DNA from: a virus
Reading direction: 5' to 3' (one strand)
DNA length: 62,383 nucleotides
IMG/VR virus record: IMGVR_UViG_3300014497_000010
Coordinates: 1-62,383 of that record
The translations under genes were made by a program, and so were the position numbers. Below are positions 39,116-49,272 of the stretch, in pieces (positions within the stretch are counted from its first letter, which is position 1; every line of letters starts with the position of its first letter). The notes below the pieces were generated by a model that saw nothing but the letters and a program-made list of their open reading frames with translations, was not told where the DNA came from and searched no databases.

Positions 39116-42042
39116 TGCTGGAACTCCCCCCGCCGGGTCAGCGACAGAACAGCGCGGTCGGCGAGCGGCAGATACCTAATAGTGATGATGCGGTGCCACG
39201 CCTGGACAGTGCCCAGGTACGGGTACCGGACCTGCACCGGGATCTCGTCGCCGAGGCTGAAGCTACCAAGCGGCGCGTTTCGGTGACGCGCGTCGATCAC
39301 GATCTCGGGGATCTCGACGAGCGCGGCCAGCCGGGCGGCCAGCTCATCGGCGGCGACCGCCTTCGCCCGCGTCACCGACTCGATCGACTTGTCGGTGACC
39401 ACCGCCGGAAGCCGCAGCCGGTTGCCGAGGAACCGCATCGCCGAGCCCGCTACCTGATCGGCGCCCTCACCCTTCCCGGCCACATAGACCGTGTCCGCGT
39501 AGGCGTCGGCCGGTTCCTCGATCGCCGCCGACTCGATGATGTTCTCACCCTCGACGAACCGCAGATCGAACCGACGTTCCCCCGCCTGCGGGAACCGGAT
39601 CATGATGCGCTTCGCGACCGCCCGCCGCGCCGGGGTCGTCCACTCGGCCTCCTCCCAGAAGTCGAACGGGGTCTCGGTCGCCAGCGACTCGATCTCCCGA
39701 CCGATCATCGTGTTCTGCCAGTAGTCCAGCGTGTAGGGACCGGCGACGAAGTCGACCTGTTCACCGGCCTCGGTCGTGAACGACACGTCACGCGGCTCGG
39801 TGCCCTTCAGGACCTGCGTGTTCCCCACCACGGTCACCCCGAGGCGACCGCGCTCGAACCCCTGAATGTGCGCCCACAACATCCGCACGACGTCGGCCGG
39901 GTCCACGCGGATCCCCGAGTACCGATCCCGGTAGGGGATGCGCTGCGCGTAGCCGTGCGGGCCGACCGCGTCCAGGCTCAGCGTCCCGTCGTGGCTGATC
40001 GAGCCCGGTTGCAGGATCCCCGCCGCCCGGATCTGCTGGTCCTCTTCGAGGTAGATCCACGTCGCCCACGGTTCGAGTTTCGCGTCGGCCAGCTCGGAGA
40101 TCTCCGGTTTGAACGAGCCCGTGATCGTCGTGGCCGCGGACAGGTTCCACGTCACCACCGGATCGGTCACCGGCAGCGCCGTGGAGATCCACTCGCCGGT
40201 GAGGATGGACTGCGCCAGCAGGCGAGCCCGCTGCACCGGCGCCGGGTCCGGGACCGGGATCGCCGAGAACGTCACCCCGGCCCGGGACAGGACCCCCTCG
40301 ACGCCCTCGACGATCGAGGCCGCGACGTCGGGTTTCGTCCCACCCGCGAACCCCTCGATGCCCTCGGTCTCGACGTCGGCGACCGGCAGCGGCGGATACC
40401 GCTTCTGGATGGCGGCGATGTCCACGCCCTCGACCGCGACCTGCCCGACCCCGCCGCCCGAGTAGATCCCCCCGCCGGGCGTGTCCACGCTCGATGCACT
40501 GTCGGCGCCGGTGACCAAAACCAGGACCGATTCGTTCTCGACCGACAGCCGGATGTCCGAGTGAGACTTCAGCGCGGGCGCGGTCTCGATCGCGGTCGAG
40601 CTGTCGGTGGAGATCGACACCTCGGCGTCGGTCAGCGCGTAGGTGACCGACTCGGCCTCGAAGGTGCCCGACGAGTCCGAGGCGGTCTTCGAGGCGTCCC
40701 CACTGACGTTCGCCGCCGACCCGATCGCGATCGTCGCCGCGGCGCCCTGTTCGAACACCCCCCATGACGCGGCGCCCGGCGTGATCGCCGACACGCCCGT
40801 GTAGATCCGCTCGCAGGTGAACGACGCCGCCGAACTCGCCCCGGTCGGGTTGATCGTCTGCCCGTTGCTGTAGCCCGACGGCGGGGTGAAGGTCTGCGCC
40901 TGTGTCGTGTTCGAGTCGGTGTGGATCGCGACGATCGCCAGGTAGTCCCCGAGCGGGAGCCCGCTCAACGCGGGCATTGTCTCGGTCTGCGGGGACGCGG
41001 TCGCCGCGCCGTAGACGAGCCCGGCGACCGTCGGGGTCGCCGCCGGGTCGGCGCCGGTGATCGCCAGCGATGACCATGTGGCCTGTTCGGGGTTGGATAG
41101 CGACACGGTCAGCGCGTCGGTCCCGTCGGCCTTTTTCCACAGGACATAGCCGGTGTGGTTGTTCGTGGTGCCCTGCGGGTTACGGGAGAGCTGTTGCCAG
41201 CCATTCGTCAGGCCCGTGATCGTCGTCGTCGCGGTGTCCTGCCCGTAGGCCACGATCAGGTGTTCGCCCGCGGTGATCCCGGATGGCAGGGTGATCGCGT
41301 GCGTCGCCGAGTCGGTGTTCTGCGCTCCGGTGACGCGAGCCCGGACCGCCAGCGGCGGTGGTGGTGCCGCGTCCGGGGACGGGTTGACCACGACCGAGAA
41401 CGTCCCCCAGCCCGCCGCCGAGTCCAGGCTTGCCGTGCGGACCCCGGTCGCCGCGGTCGAGGTCAGCGCCTCCCGGTAGACCGCGGCGGCGGTGAAGGTG
41501 CCACCGGTCCGGGCCGCGACCGGGGTCATCCCGGCCGGGGTGCCGACATAGTTGCGGACCGTCCCGTTCGTGTCCGCGCCGTAGCAAGTGATCAGCAGGC
41601 CGGACACGACGCCGGTCACCGATGGGGCGACATGGTCGACGGAGAACGACGAGCCGCCGTTCGTGCTGATCGCGGTCGCCAGCGGCGCGGCCGGGTCGAA
41701 GGTGCCCGCCTGGATCGCCATCAGGATCACCGTCGAGTTCGCGGCACCGCTGGCAGGGAACGGGAAGCTCGTCGCGTCGACGTCGGCGGACTCGGCGAAC
41801 TTGCCCCATAGCCGCATGTCGGGGTGCCGTGGGACGACTGACCCGCTGCCAGTGACCGACGGCGCCCGGGTCGAGAACCCCGGATATCCCGTCATCGACG
41901 CGATGTCGCCGTCACCGTCGGCGACCTGTAGCGCGATCATGTAGTCGCCGACAGCCAACCCCGCGGGCTTGACCGGGGCAGGGGTGTAGCCGGTCGCTCC
42001 GCCGTCAGATGTGACCGACCGGATAACCGGCTGTACCGGCAC
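39112..42042 (-). CDS. tail protein with SVEAE-type repeats and baseplate-like C terminus
   Basis: 976 residues. Residues ~1-440 are two beta domains similar to each other. A short block (~445-520) has the same repeat type as the 1074-residue tail protein, including SHSDIRLSVENES. The C-terminal ~420 residues (WISTALPVTDPVVTWNLS, ATWIYLEEDQQIRAAGI, TLDYWQNTMIGREIESLA, DEIPVQVRYPYLG) resemble actinophage baseplate/tail-tip proteins. Role in tail-tip assembly is inferred. Confidence 0.75.
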   Translation of the reverse strand: MPVQPVIRSVTSDGGATGYTPAPVKPAGLAVGDYMIALQVADGDGDIASMTGYPGFSTRAPSVTGSGSVVPRHPDMRLWGKFAESADVDATSFPFPASGAANSTVILMAIQAGTFDPAAPLATAISTNGGSSFSVDHVAPSVTGVVSGLLITCYGADTNGTVRNYVGTPAGMTPVAARTGGTFTAAAVYREALTSTAATGVRTASLDSAAGWGTFSVVVNPSPDAAPPPPLAVRARVTGAQNTDSATHAITLPSGITAGEHLIVAYGQDTATTTITGLTNGWQQLSRNPQGTTNNHTGYVLWKKADGTDALTVSLSNPEQATWSSLAITGADPAATPTVAGLVYGAATASPQTETMPALSGLPLGDYLAIVAIHTDSNTTQAQTFTPPSGYSNGQTINPTGASSAASFTCERIYTGVSAITPGAASWGVFEQGAAATIAIGSAANVSGDASKTASDSSGTFEAESVTYALTDAEVSISTDSSTAIETAPALKSHSDIRLSVENESVLVLVTGADSASSVDTPGGGIYSGGGVGQVAVEGVDIAAIQKRYPPLPVADVETEGIEGFAGGTKPDVAASIVEGVEGVLSRAGVTFSAIPVPDPAPVQRARLLAQSILTGEWISTALPVTDPVVTWNLSAATTITGSFKPEISELADAKLEPWATWIYLEEDQQIRAAGILQPGSISHDGTLSLDAVGPHGYAQRIPYRDRYSGIRVDPADVVRMLWAHIQGFERGRLGVTVVGNTQVLKGTEPRDVSFTTEAGEQVDFVAGPYTLDYWQNTMIGREIESLATETPFDFWEEAEWTTPARRAVAKRIMIRFPQAGERRFDLRFVEGENIIESAAIEEPADAYADTVYVAGKGEGADQVAGSAMRFLGNRLRLPAVVTDKSIESVTRAKAVAADELAARLAALVEIPEIVIDARHRNAPLGSFSLGDEIPVQVRYPYLGTVQAWHRIITIRYLPLADRAVLSLTRRGEFQQ

Positions 42043-42066
42043 GGCTCACCCCTTCCGGGCGGTCGG

Positions 42067-42573
42067 TCAGGCCGGGTCGGTGTAGCGGAACAGCCCGTCG
42101 GCGCCGAGGGTGAACACGAGTTCGGAGCCGTCGGTGGTGGCGGAGATGTCGGCGTAGCCGATGACGAGCAGCGTCGCCGTCGTCGAGGTGCCCGGGGTCG
42201 GATCGTAGTAGTAACAGATCTTGCCGAGTTGGTTGTTCTGCCCGGCCGCGAACGGGCCGCCGACGACCCCCGCGGCGGGCCACGAGATCGTCACCGGCGG
42301 GGTCCCGGACACCCCGAGCAGGACCCGGTTCCCGGTGTTGTCGACCGTGACCGACGCGGTCGGCAGGATCTTCCGGGCGTAGTTCGCGAAGTTGGCCTCG
42401 TCGTTGGAGGCCGCGAGCATGTCCGCGACGGTGACGTAGTCCTGTAGCTGATCTTTCGTCTGAAGTCCGGCGGAGAGGAGCAGCATCGCGCCCAGCTCGG
42501 CCGCGGTGTCGCGAGCCTGTTCGAACAGTGCTTGAGCCTTCCCCTTCACGGGGTTTGCCATGTAGGCGGGCAC
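42067..42573 (-). CDS. minor tail-region protein, 168 aa
   Basis: Helical N-terminal ~60 residues and a beta-rich C-terminal half. Position between two tail-tip genes supports a virion role. No family recognised. Confidence 0.65.
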   Translation of the reverse strand: MPAYMANPVKGKAQALFEQARDTAAELGAMLLLSAGLQTKDQLQDYVTVADMLAASNDEANFANYARKILPTASVTVDNTGNRVLLGVSGTPPVTISWPAAGVVGGPFAAGQNNQLGKICYYYDPTPGTSTTATLLVIGYADISATTDGSELVFTLGADGLFRYTDPA

Positions 42574-42585
42574 GGGGTCTCCTTC

Positions 42586-43620
42586 CTACTCGGGGATCCG
42601 CTTGAAATTGAGCCACAGAGACACGTAGACCCCGCGTCGGGTGGTGAGGTCGCCGGTGTGCGCCGAGGGGTCGAGCATCCGCATCTGTAGCTGCACGCGG
42701 ATGACCTTCCCGCGCTGTGTCGACGGGATCGGGTAGGTGCCCAGCAGGGGCAGCGGCAGCCGCTGCCACGCCCCGCCGGGCGGGTTCTCGTCGGCGAAGG
42801 TCGACGGGCCCGCGGTCCCGCCGAACGACAGCCGCGCCTCAGCCCAGATCGAGCCATTGAACTGCGGGGTGAAGATCCCGTTTATGTCGACCTCGACCGC
42901 CCATGACGGCACGGGGACGTCGAAGTATCCACCGGTGGGGAAGTCGGTCCACGCCGTGATCGCTTTGGCGAGGGTCTGCGTCGTGGGGAACTCCTTCGAG
43001 TTGGTGTAGATCGCTTGGGCGATCGGCGGCGCCTCCGGCGGCGGGTTGTTGATCACGGTGATGCGTTCGCCGCCGGTGAAGCTGATCAACTGGCGCAGGT
43101 CGGTGATGTTCGCCTGCGTCACGATCCCCGTGTTGATCGGCCGGGTGATCCGGGCCAGCGCGATCGCCGAGTAGTTCGGATTCCACGCCGCCACCGACTG
43201 GATGTTCGCCGTCACCCCGTGCAGAACCTGCACATCCCAGTAGGGGCCGTCCTGCACCGACGCCGGGAGCGGGATGGAGCTGCCCGTCTCCACCACGTAC
43301 GGGTTAAGGATCCGGGCGATCACCAGGTCGGTTCGGCCCCCGACGGTCGCATCGGTCGGGTTCACCCCCCGGTTGAGCTGAGCGTCGACCTTGTCGATGT
43401 AGGCCTCATTCGCCCCGCCGACATGGTTCGCCACGATCCCGAACACCCCCGGGGAGATGTTCACCGACCCGGCCGGGGTCCCCAGCGCCGTCACCTTAAG
43501 ATCATCGGACTCGAGAACGCCCTGCTGCCCGCGCAGCGCCGCGTAGTTCAGCACCCGCAGCGTCTTCATCCGGTGCCGGGCGTTCGCGTCGATGAACCCC
43601 GGCACCTGCGGTGACGTCAC
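42586..43620 (-). CDS. minor tail/baseplate protein, 344 aa
   Basis: GTG start with AGGAGGG ribosome binding site. The first ~230 residues (ALRGQQGVLESDDLKVTA, GGRTDLVIARI, WNPNYSAIALARITRP) look like a baseplate upper-protein domain; C-terminal ~110 residues are a beta sandwich. Assigned to the baseplate from order and fold pattern. Confidence 0.7.
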   Translation of the reverse strand: MTSPQVPGFIDANARHRMKTLRVLNYAALRGQQGVLESDDLKVTALGTPAGSVNISPGVFGIVANHVGGANEAYIDKVDAQLNRGVNPTDATVGGRTDLVIARILNPYVVETGSSIPLPASVQDGPYWDVQVLHGVTANIQSVAAWNPNYSAIALARITRPINTGIVTQANITDLRQLISFTGGERITVINNPPPEAPPIAQAIYTNSKEFPTTQTLAKAITAWTDFPTGGYFDVPVPSWAVEVDINGIFTPQFNGSIWAEARLSFGGTAGPSTFADENPPGGAWQRLPLPLLGTYPIPSTQRGKVIRVQLQMRMLDPSAHTGDLTTRRGVYVSLWLNFKRIPE

Positions 43621-43630
43621 AGCGACCCTC

Positions 43631-44527
43631 CTAGTGCTCGGTGTAGCAGTCGCGCCAGTAGATCGACGCCCTCGATGTGCCCGTCGGGTCCGCCCCGAGC
43701 AGGCTCGCCATGTGCCCGCCCGGCGCGAGCCGCATGTCGGTCAAGATCCGCGACTGTGGGGTGAGCCGCCCGGCGTAGTTCGCGCCGTCGGAGCGTCGCA
43801 CATCGGGCCCACCCCATGGCGTCGGGTCGATCAGCACGTACTCGCCGACGCCGAGGGTGACGTCGAGCTGGACGAACCACTGCGACTCGAACACGATCGT
43901 CGGGAAGCTGATCGGTCCGTACACCGCGACCGCGATCCAGGTGGGGCAGTCCCCGCCGATGATGAAGCCCCGGTCGGACACCCCCAGCCCCGAGGCGATC
44001 AGGTCACCGGTCAGGTCCCCGATCATGCCGCCGACGGTGTCGGGGACGAAGCTGATGTCCTCACGGTTCTCGTCGTCGGCGTAGAACCGTGGTTCGAGGC
44101 TGCGGAACGTCGCGGTCGCCCCGATGTTGCCCGTCCAGTCCATCCCGTGATCGGGGAGGTACTCGCGGGACCGGCCGTAGGCGCGCAGGACCCGCCCGCC
44201 GCGTCGCCAGCGCAGGACCTGCGTGGCGCCGGGGACACGCCGGACCCGCTCGGCATCCCACGCGGCCGACAGCGCCCGGTTCCAGGCCAGCCCCTCGTCC
44301 TCGGTGTAGGCGTCGGTGTTCAGGTCGAGGGTGATCGTGCGACCGGACAGTGTGTCCACGCCGTGGCGTTCGCCGTCGGTGCCCGGCCGCCGGGCGTCTT
44401 GGGTCTGGTAGTCGGCGCCGCCGAAGCTGAAGCCTTGCACGTTGTACCGGGTCCGGGGGCCCATCACGATCGTGTCGAGCGACCACTGACGATCCGCCAG
44501 CGGCGGCAGGATCACCGGGGCAGTCAC
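43631..44527 (-). CDS. distal tail (Dit)-like protein, 298 aa
   Basis: Immediately follows the tape measure, the canonical Dit position. VQGFSFGGADYQTQDARRPG near the N terminus and PTWIAVAVYGPISFPTIVFE near residue 190 fit actinophage Dit proteins. GTG start at 44527. It would form the ring joining tail tube to baseplate. Confidence 0.8.
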   Translation of the reverse strand: MTAPVILPPLADRQWSLDTIVMGPRTRYNVQGFSFGGADYQTQDARRPGTDGERHGVDTLSGRTITLDLNTDAYTEDEGLAWNRALSAAWDAERVRRVPGATQVLRWRRGGRVLRAYGRSREYLPDHGMDWTGNIGATATFRSLEPRFYADDENREDISFVPDTVGGMIGDLTGDLIASGLGVSDRGFIIGGDCPTWIAVAVYGPISFPTIVFESQWFVQLDVTLGVGEYVLIDPTPWGGPDVRRSDGANYAGRLTPQSRILTDMRLAPGGHMASLLGADPTGTSRASIYWRDCYTEH

Positions 44528-44531
44528 GGCA

Positions 44532-47500
44532 TCAGCCCGCCCTTCCGTAGCGCCGCGTCTTGCGCTCATGGCGGGCGCGGGTCATGACGGAGTCGACTAC
44601 CTCGTTCACACCCGCGCCCTCCGGGGTCGGCACGATCAGGGTCCCGATGAACGGGGCCTCACCGCCCGCGGTCCGGCCGTTCGGCGTGTCCACGCCATCC
44701 GCGCGGAGCACCCGCGAGGTCGCCCGGCCAGCGATGGCGCCGACCAGCTCATCGAACGACGCGGTCTGATGCGGCGACAGGGTCCGCTCCGGCGCGATGA
44801 TGTTCTTCAGCATGATCCCGGAACCGGAGGCGATCCCGCCGCCGTCGTAGTTGCCGTGCGCCTGCCAATAGGCCTGAGCGGCGACCGGGCTGCCGTAGCG
44901 GGCCCGGATGTAGGACAGGCCCACCATCGCCTGAACCGGCACGGCGGCATCCTTCGCGTGCGCCGTGGTCCCGCCGTAGGCCCGCCAGGTCGCGTCGATC
45001 ATCTGGAACAGGCCGGACGCGGACGAGCGCGGGTTCTGCGCGGTCGGGTTCCCGCCCGACTCCCGCCCGATGATCCAGTTTAGGGCGGCGATGTCGGCCG
45101 CTCCCCAGCCCTGCCGCTGCGCGAGCTGCGCGACGATGCCCATCGCGCCACCGGCGGGCGCCGGGCCGCCGGTGAGCACGTTCCCCACCGCCCCGACCAC
45201 CGCCGAGAACGCCGCATTGATCTTCGCCGTGGCCGCGTCGATGACCTTCTTCCCGAGCGTCTTCGCCGCCCCCAGCGCCATCTGCCCCCAGTTCCCGGCG
45301 CCGCCGACCATCCCCGCGACCTTCGAGATCCCCCCGGTGATCGCCGCGATCTGCGACGTCAGCAGGTCGAACATCGACGGGCCGCCACCGCCGCCCGCGC
45401 CGCCGGACACGAACTGCCCACCGACCTGCGGCAGCGAGAACTTCCACGGGAACAGCGCGTTATCCGCACCGCGGACGTTGCCCACGCCAGGCCCGTGCGA
45501 GCCGTAGGACTCGACGTTGACCCCGCCCAGCGTCCCGGCCATGTGCCCCGGCCCGTTGCCGACCTTCGGGTTCACCCCGATCGTGAACGCGCTCGACAGG
45601 CCCGGCACGAACCCACCGGCGCCCCGGTTCGGGCCGAAGCTCGCCGTGGAGAACCGCCGCGAGTACGGGTTCCCGCCGGTGAGCACGCCGGTAATCGCGC
45701 TCATGAACCCCGAGCAGTCATACCCGCCCGGCCCGGTCCCGCCCCACACGTAGGGCTTGCCGACCTGCGCGCGGGCGAACGCCAGCCCTTCGGCGACACC
45801 GCCCCCGGCGAACGCGTGGGCGAAGTCGCCAGCAGACTCCCCGCCGTACTGCATGAACTCGCGGACAGCCTTCGCCCCGCCACGGGCCGCCATCCGGTTG
45901 AGGTGCTCGACGCCGCGGGCCCCGCCGACCCCGACGGTGAACTCGGGCCGCATGATCGCCTCGCCGCCGGACATGTCCAGCCCGCCCGCGGTGGGGCTGT
46001 AGAAGTGGTGCACGTCGCGGCCCGGGGTGTAGCCGGGCAGGACCCCGCCTGCGGCGAACGCCGGGACGTGCCACTCCTGAAGCTTGAGGTTCCCGGCGCC
46101 GATCGCGTCGGCAACCCAGTTCCAAACCTTGACGATGCCCTGGTCATAGACGAAGTTGACCACCGCTTCGACCGGGTCCCGCATGATCTTCTTGATGCGG
46201 TCCCAGAGCTGCCCGACCAGGGTCACGCCGCGGTCGAACGCGTTCGGGATCGTGACCGTGATGAAGTTGACCAGCGGGTTCCACACTTGATCGCGAACGA
46301 CGATCCATCCGGCCATGACGGCATCGCGGAGCATGTTCCACGCCGCGGTCGCCGCGTCCCGGAAACGATTCCATGCCGCGGTGAAGATCCCGTCCAGGAA
46401 GCTGATGATCGGGTTCCAGATCGAGTCGCGGATGAAGTTCCAGATCGCCACGAGCGCGTCGCGCAGCACCTCCCACAGGTGCTGCGCGGCCGTGGTGAAC
46501 CGCAGCCATCCCGCCGTGAAGACCGTGTCGAGGAACGTGATCGTCGGCGTCCAGATCGAGTCGCGCACGAACGACCAGATCGCCATCAGGGCATCCCGCA
46601 GGACCTCCCACAGGTGCTGGGCCCCGGTCGTGAACCGGCCCCACGCCGCCGTGAAGACCGTGTCGAGGAAGGTGATGATCGGAGTCCAGATGCTGTCGCG
46701 GATGAAGGCCCAGACCGCGAGCAGCGCGTCACGAAGGAAGTTCCAGCTCGCCACGGCGGCGTCGCGGAACGCGTACCACGCCGCGGTGAACACCCCGGCC
46801 AGGAAGGTCATGATCGGGGTGAAGACCTGGTCGCGGATGAACGCCCACGCCGCCGAGATCGCGGCGGTGATCCCCTCCCACGCGGGCTTGATCACGTTCG
46901 TGTAGCCCCACATGAACTCGGCCGAGACCTCGTTCCAGAGCAGCATCAGCGGGGTCAGTACGACCGTCGCGACGATCAGGAACATGATCTGTGCCGCGGT
47001 CGCGATCCCCTCGAAGATCGCTTTGAGGACACCCCACGCCACCGACGCCGCGGTGGTGACCGCGTTCCAGACGACCACCGCCGCCGCCGTGATCGAGTTC
47101 CAGATGCCGACGAAGAAGGCCCCGGCCGCCGCCGCCGCGCCCTCGATCGCGGTCCACGCGCCCGAGACGGTCGCGACGATCCCGCTCCACGCCGGTACCA
47201 CGTAGTTCTGCCAGAGCCCGACGAAGAATCCGCCGACCGCGACCAGCCCGGCACCGATCCCGGCGAAGATCGCCTGTAGGGAGGCCCAGGTGACCTCCGC
47301 GAAGACCTTCACCCGCTCCCAGGCGCCGGTGACGATCTCGCGGAAGGTCTCCGAGTGGGTCCACGCCAGCACGAGTGCCGCGACGAGCAGGCCGATGACC
47401 ACGACCACGACGCCGATCGGGTTAGCCGACATCGCCGCGTTGAGCAGCCACTGCGCCGCGACCCACGCGTTAAGGCGGATCGCCGTCCACGACGTGAGGA

Positions 47501-48980
47501 TGTTGTAGGCCGTCGTCGCGCCGTTGACGATCGCCATGACCGCCGCGAAGCCGCCCTGAACGGCACCCGCGACGATCGTCGCCGCCGACCACACCTTCTG
47601 CGCGGTCCCGGCCGCGATCATGAGACCGACCAGTGGCCCGAGTACCGGCGCGAGGAACGACAGGGCCGCCCCGAGCGGGGGCAGGATCGCTACCGCGAGC
47701 TGGAAGAACAGCCCGGTGATCGGTGAGGCTGCCGCGAGGACGTCGGTGAAGCCCTTCACCAGGCCTGGCAGCGCCGGGCCCAGCGTCACGACCATCTGCA
47801 CGACCGCGCCGACGACCAGCCCGAGGATCGGGAGCAGCGCCCGCCCGAGGTCGACGAGCCCGGCGAAGACTTGCCGGATGACGTCGGAGCCCTGCGCCGA
47901 GGCCGTCCAGTCCTGCCAGCGCTGCGTGATCGCCTCGACCGAGACGAGGAAGTTCCCGGCCTCGATCCCCGACGACCTGAACACATTAAAGATCGACATC
48001 CCGACGTTGCCGACGATCCGGCCGAGCGTCGCGGTGGTGTCGATGCCGCGCTGTATCCAGTCCGCGAGCAGGCCCGTCTGGCGGGCTTGGGCGACGAACT
48101 CGGCGGCGCTGTGCGCGCTGGCGGCGAACCCACCGGCCAGCCCCGGCAGGAACGTCGACCCGACGGTGGCGATGTCGCGGATGATCTGTAGGACGTCGAC
48201 CAGCGCGGGTGAGAGCTGATGGACGGTCGCGCTGGTCGAGGCGAACAACGTGTCCACGTCGCGCACGGTCTGCGCCTGACCGACGAACGCCGCGATCATC
48301 CGTGCACTGATGTTCAGCTCTTGGGCGACCCCGACGAAGCCGTTGCGCAGCGTCGGCAGATACACCTCAGCGAGGTGGGAGACGACCACGCCCATCGCGA
48401 AGAAAGCGGCTTGCTGGACGTCGAGGCGCAGCCCGTCGAGGGAGGGCCGGACGAGGTCGACTGCCGAGGCGAACGAGCGGGCGTTCGGCGCGAGCTGCGC
48501 CATCGCCTCGGCGAGCTTCTTCGGATCTCGGTCCGGCTTGAACATCTCTTTGAACGCGTCGCCGAGCCCGACGGTGGCGATCTTCGTGGTGCCCAGGGCG
48601 ATCCCGGCCGAGATGCCCGCGGCTGGCAGCAGTAGCAGCGAGCCCGACGCCTGAACCGCCGCCATGCCGAGTCCGGCGACGATGGGGGTCGCGGCGGCGA
48701 TGCCGACGGGCAGGGCCAGGGTCGACAGGTTGCGCCCGAGCAGGGCGACCGCGTTGGTCGTGTCGGTGAACGACTTTTTGTCGACGTCGACCTTGACGTG
48801 CGCGGTCTGGTCGCGGACCTTGGGCACGGCGGCCTCGAACGCCGCCCGGTTGGCCTCCGGCTTCAGCTCGACGACGGCGGTGTAGCGGGCCATGCGTAGC
48901 TCGTTGCGGACCTCGTTGTGGAACCCACGCATCGAGGGGGAGACCTGTAGGAAGGCCGTCCCCGCGGTGTAGGTCGCCAC
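44532..48980 (-). CDS. tape measure protein with two peptidoglycan hydrolase domains
   Basis: 1482 residues, the longest gene. Hydrophobic, alternating helical middle includes four tandem 45-residue repeats (FIRDSIWTPIITFLDTVFTA-type). Near the C terminus is an NlpC/P60 domain (YVWGGTGPGGYDCSGF with C1089 and GHMAG with H1146), then a lysozyme-like domain (IIGRESGGNP with E1307, SASGLFQMIDATW). It sets tail length and probably opens the wall on DNA injection. GTG at 48980 may be leaderless, with TACGCT seven bases upstream. Confidence 0.92.
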   Translation of the reverse strand: MATYTAGTAFLQVSPSMRGFHNEVRNELRMARYTAVVELKPEANRAAFEAAVPKVRDQTAHVKVDVDKKSFTDTTNAVALLGRNLSTLALPVGIAAATPIVAGLGMAAVQASGSLLLLPAAGISAGIALGTTKIATVGLGDAFKEMFKPDRDPKKLAEAMAQLAPNARSFASAVDLVRPSLDGLRLDVQQAAFFAMGVVVSHLAEVYLPTLRNGFVGVAQELNISARMIAAFVGQAQTVRDVDTLFASTSATVHQLSPALVDVLQIIRDIATVGSTFLPGLAGGFAASAHSAAEFVAQARQTGLLADWIQRGIDTTATLGRIVGNVGMSIFNVFRSSGIEAGNFLVSVEAITQRWQDWTASAQGSDVIRQVFAGLVDLGRALLPILGLVVGAVVQMVVTLGPALPGLVKGFTDVLAAASPITGLFFQLAVAILPPLGAALSFLAPVLGPLVGLMIAAGTAQKVWSAATIVAGAVQGGFAAVMAIVNGATTAYNILTSWTAIRLNAWVAAQWLLNAAMSANPIGVVVVVIGLLVAALVLAWTHSETFREIVTGAWERVKVFAEVTWASLQAIFAGIGAGLVAVGGFFVGLWQNYVVPAWSGIVATVSGAWTAIEGAAAAAGAFFVGIWNSITAAAVVVWNAVTTAASVAWGVLKAIFEGIATAAQIMFLIVATVVLTPLMLLWNEVSAEFMWGYTNVIKPAWEGITAAISAAWAFIRDQVFTPIMTFLAGVFTAAWYAFRDAAVASWNFLRDALLAVWAFIRDSIWTPIITFLDTVFTAAWGRFTTGAQHLWEVLRDALMAIWSFVRDSIWTPTITFLDTVFTAGWLRFTTAAQHLWEVLRDALVAIWNFIRDSIWNPIISFLDGIFTAAWNRFRDAATAAWNMLRDAVMAGWIVVRDQVWNPLVNFITVTIPNAFDRGVTLVGQLWDRIKKIMRDPVEAVVNFVYDQGIVKVWNWVADAIGAGNLKLQEWHVPAFAAGGVLPGYTPGRDVHHFYSPTAGGLDMSGGEAIMRPEFTVGVGGARGVEHLNRMAARGGAKAVREFMQYGGESAGDFAHAFAGGGVAEGLAFARAQVGKPYVWGGTGPGGYDCSGFMSAITGVLTGGNPYSRRFSTASFGPNRGAGGFVPGLSSAFTIGVNPKVGNGPGHMAGTLGGVNVESYGSHGPGVGNVRGADNALFPWKFSLPQVGGQFVSGGAGGGGGPSMFDLLTSQIAAITGGISKVAGMVGGAGNWGQMALGAAKTLGKKVIDAATAKINAAFSAVVGAVGNVLTGGPAPAGGAMGIVAQLAQRQGWGAADIAALNWIIGRESGGNPTAQNPRSSASGLFQMIDATWRAYGGTTAHAKDAAVPVQAMVGLSYIRARYGSPVAAQAYWQAHGNYDGGGIASGSGIMLKNIIAPERTLSPHQTASFDELVGAIAGRATSRVLRADGVDTPNGRTAGGEAPFIGTLIVPTPEGAGVNEVVDSVMTRARHERKTRRYGRAG
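46302..46841 (-). repeat. four tandem 135-bp repeats in the tape measure gene
   Basis: Four 45-codon units starting at the codons for FIRDQV, FIRDSI, FVRDSI and FIRDSI; units two and three are nearly identical at DNA level. Confidence 0.8.
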
Positions 48981-49272
48981 GGTCGGGAGCGTAGAGCGGG
49001 CGGCCGGTTCGGCGACGTCTGTGCGCCCTCACCCCTACCGCGCGGGATCGGCCCGATCCGGACATGATCGGCGCGGGTTCACCCTATCGGAGTAGTGATC
49101 CACAGGGGGTTAGACGATCTACGCAGGGCGTGTATTGCCCCCTGAGAGCCCTGCTGACGAGATCGACATCGGGACGCATCCACCCATCCCGGAAAATAGC
49201 GATCATGGCTTAAAATAATCCACGCTGATCATGGATTCTCATCGAGGGAGCGTGTATAGTCTGCCGCCGCCC
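48981..49272. promoter_or_regulatory. AT-rich gap before the tape measure, with rightward promoter motifs
   Basis: No convincing gene in 48981-49228; a 40-codon leftward frame from 49204 lacks a ribosome binding site. TACGCT (complement of 48988-48993) is seven bases before the tape measure GTG. GGGCGTGTATTGCCCC (49136-49148 region) and GCGTGTATAGT (49250-49260) point rightward, against the genes. GATCATGG repeats twice (49200, 49228) around an unusual AT-rich tract. Confidence 0.45.

Noticed and set aside
49080-49206. A 40-residue leftward gene in the gap before the tape measure
   Set aside because: No ribosome binding site or promoter at seven bases, and no domain; chance is likely.
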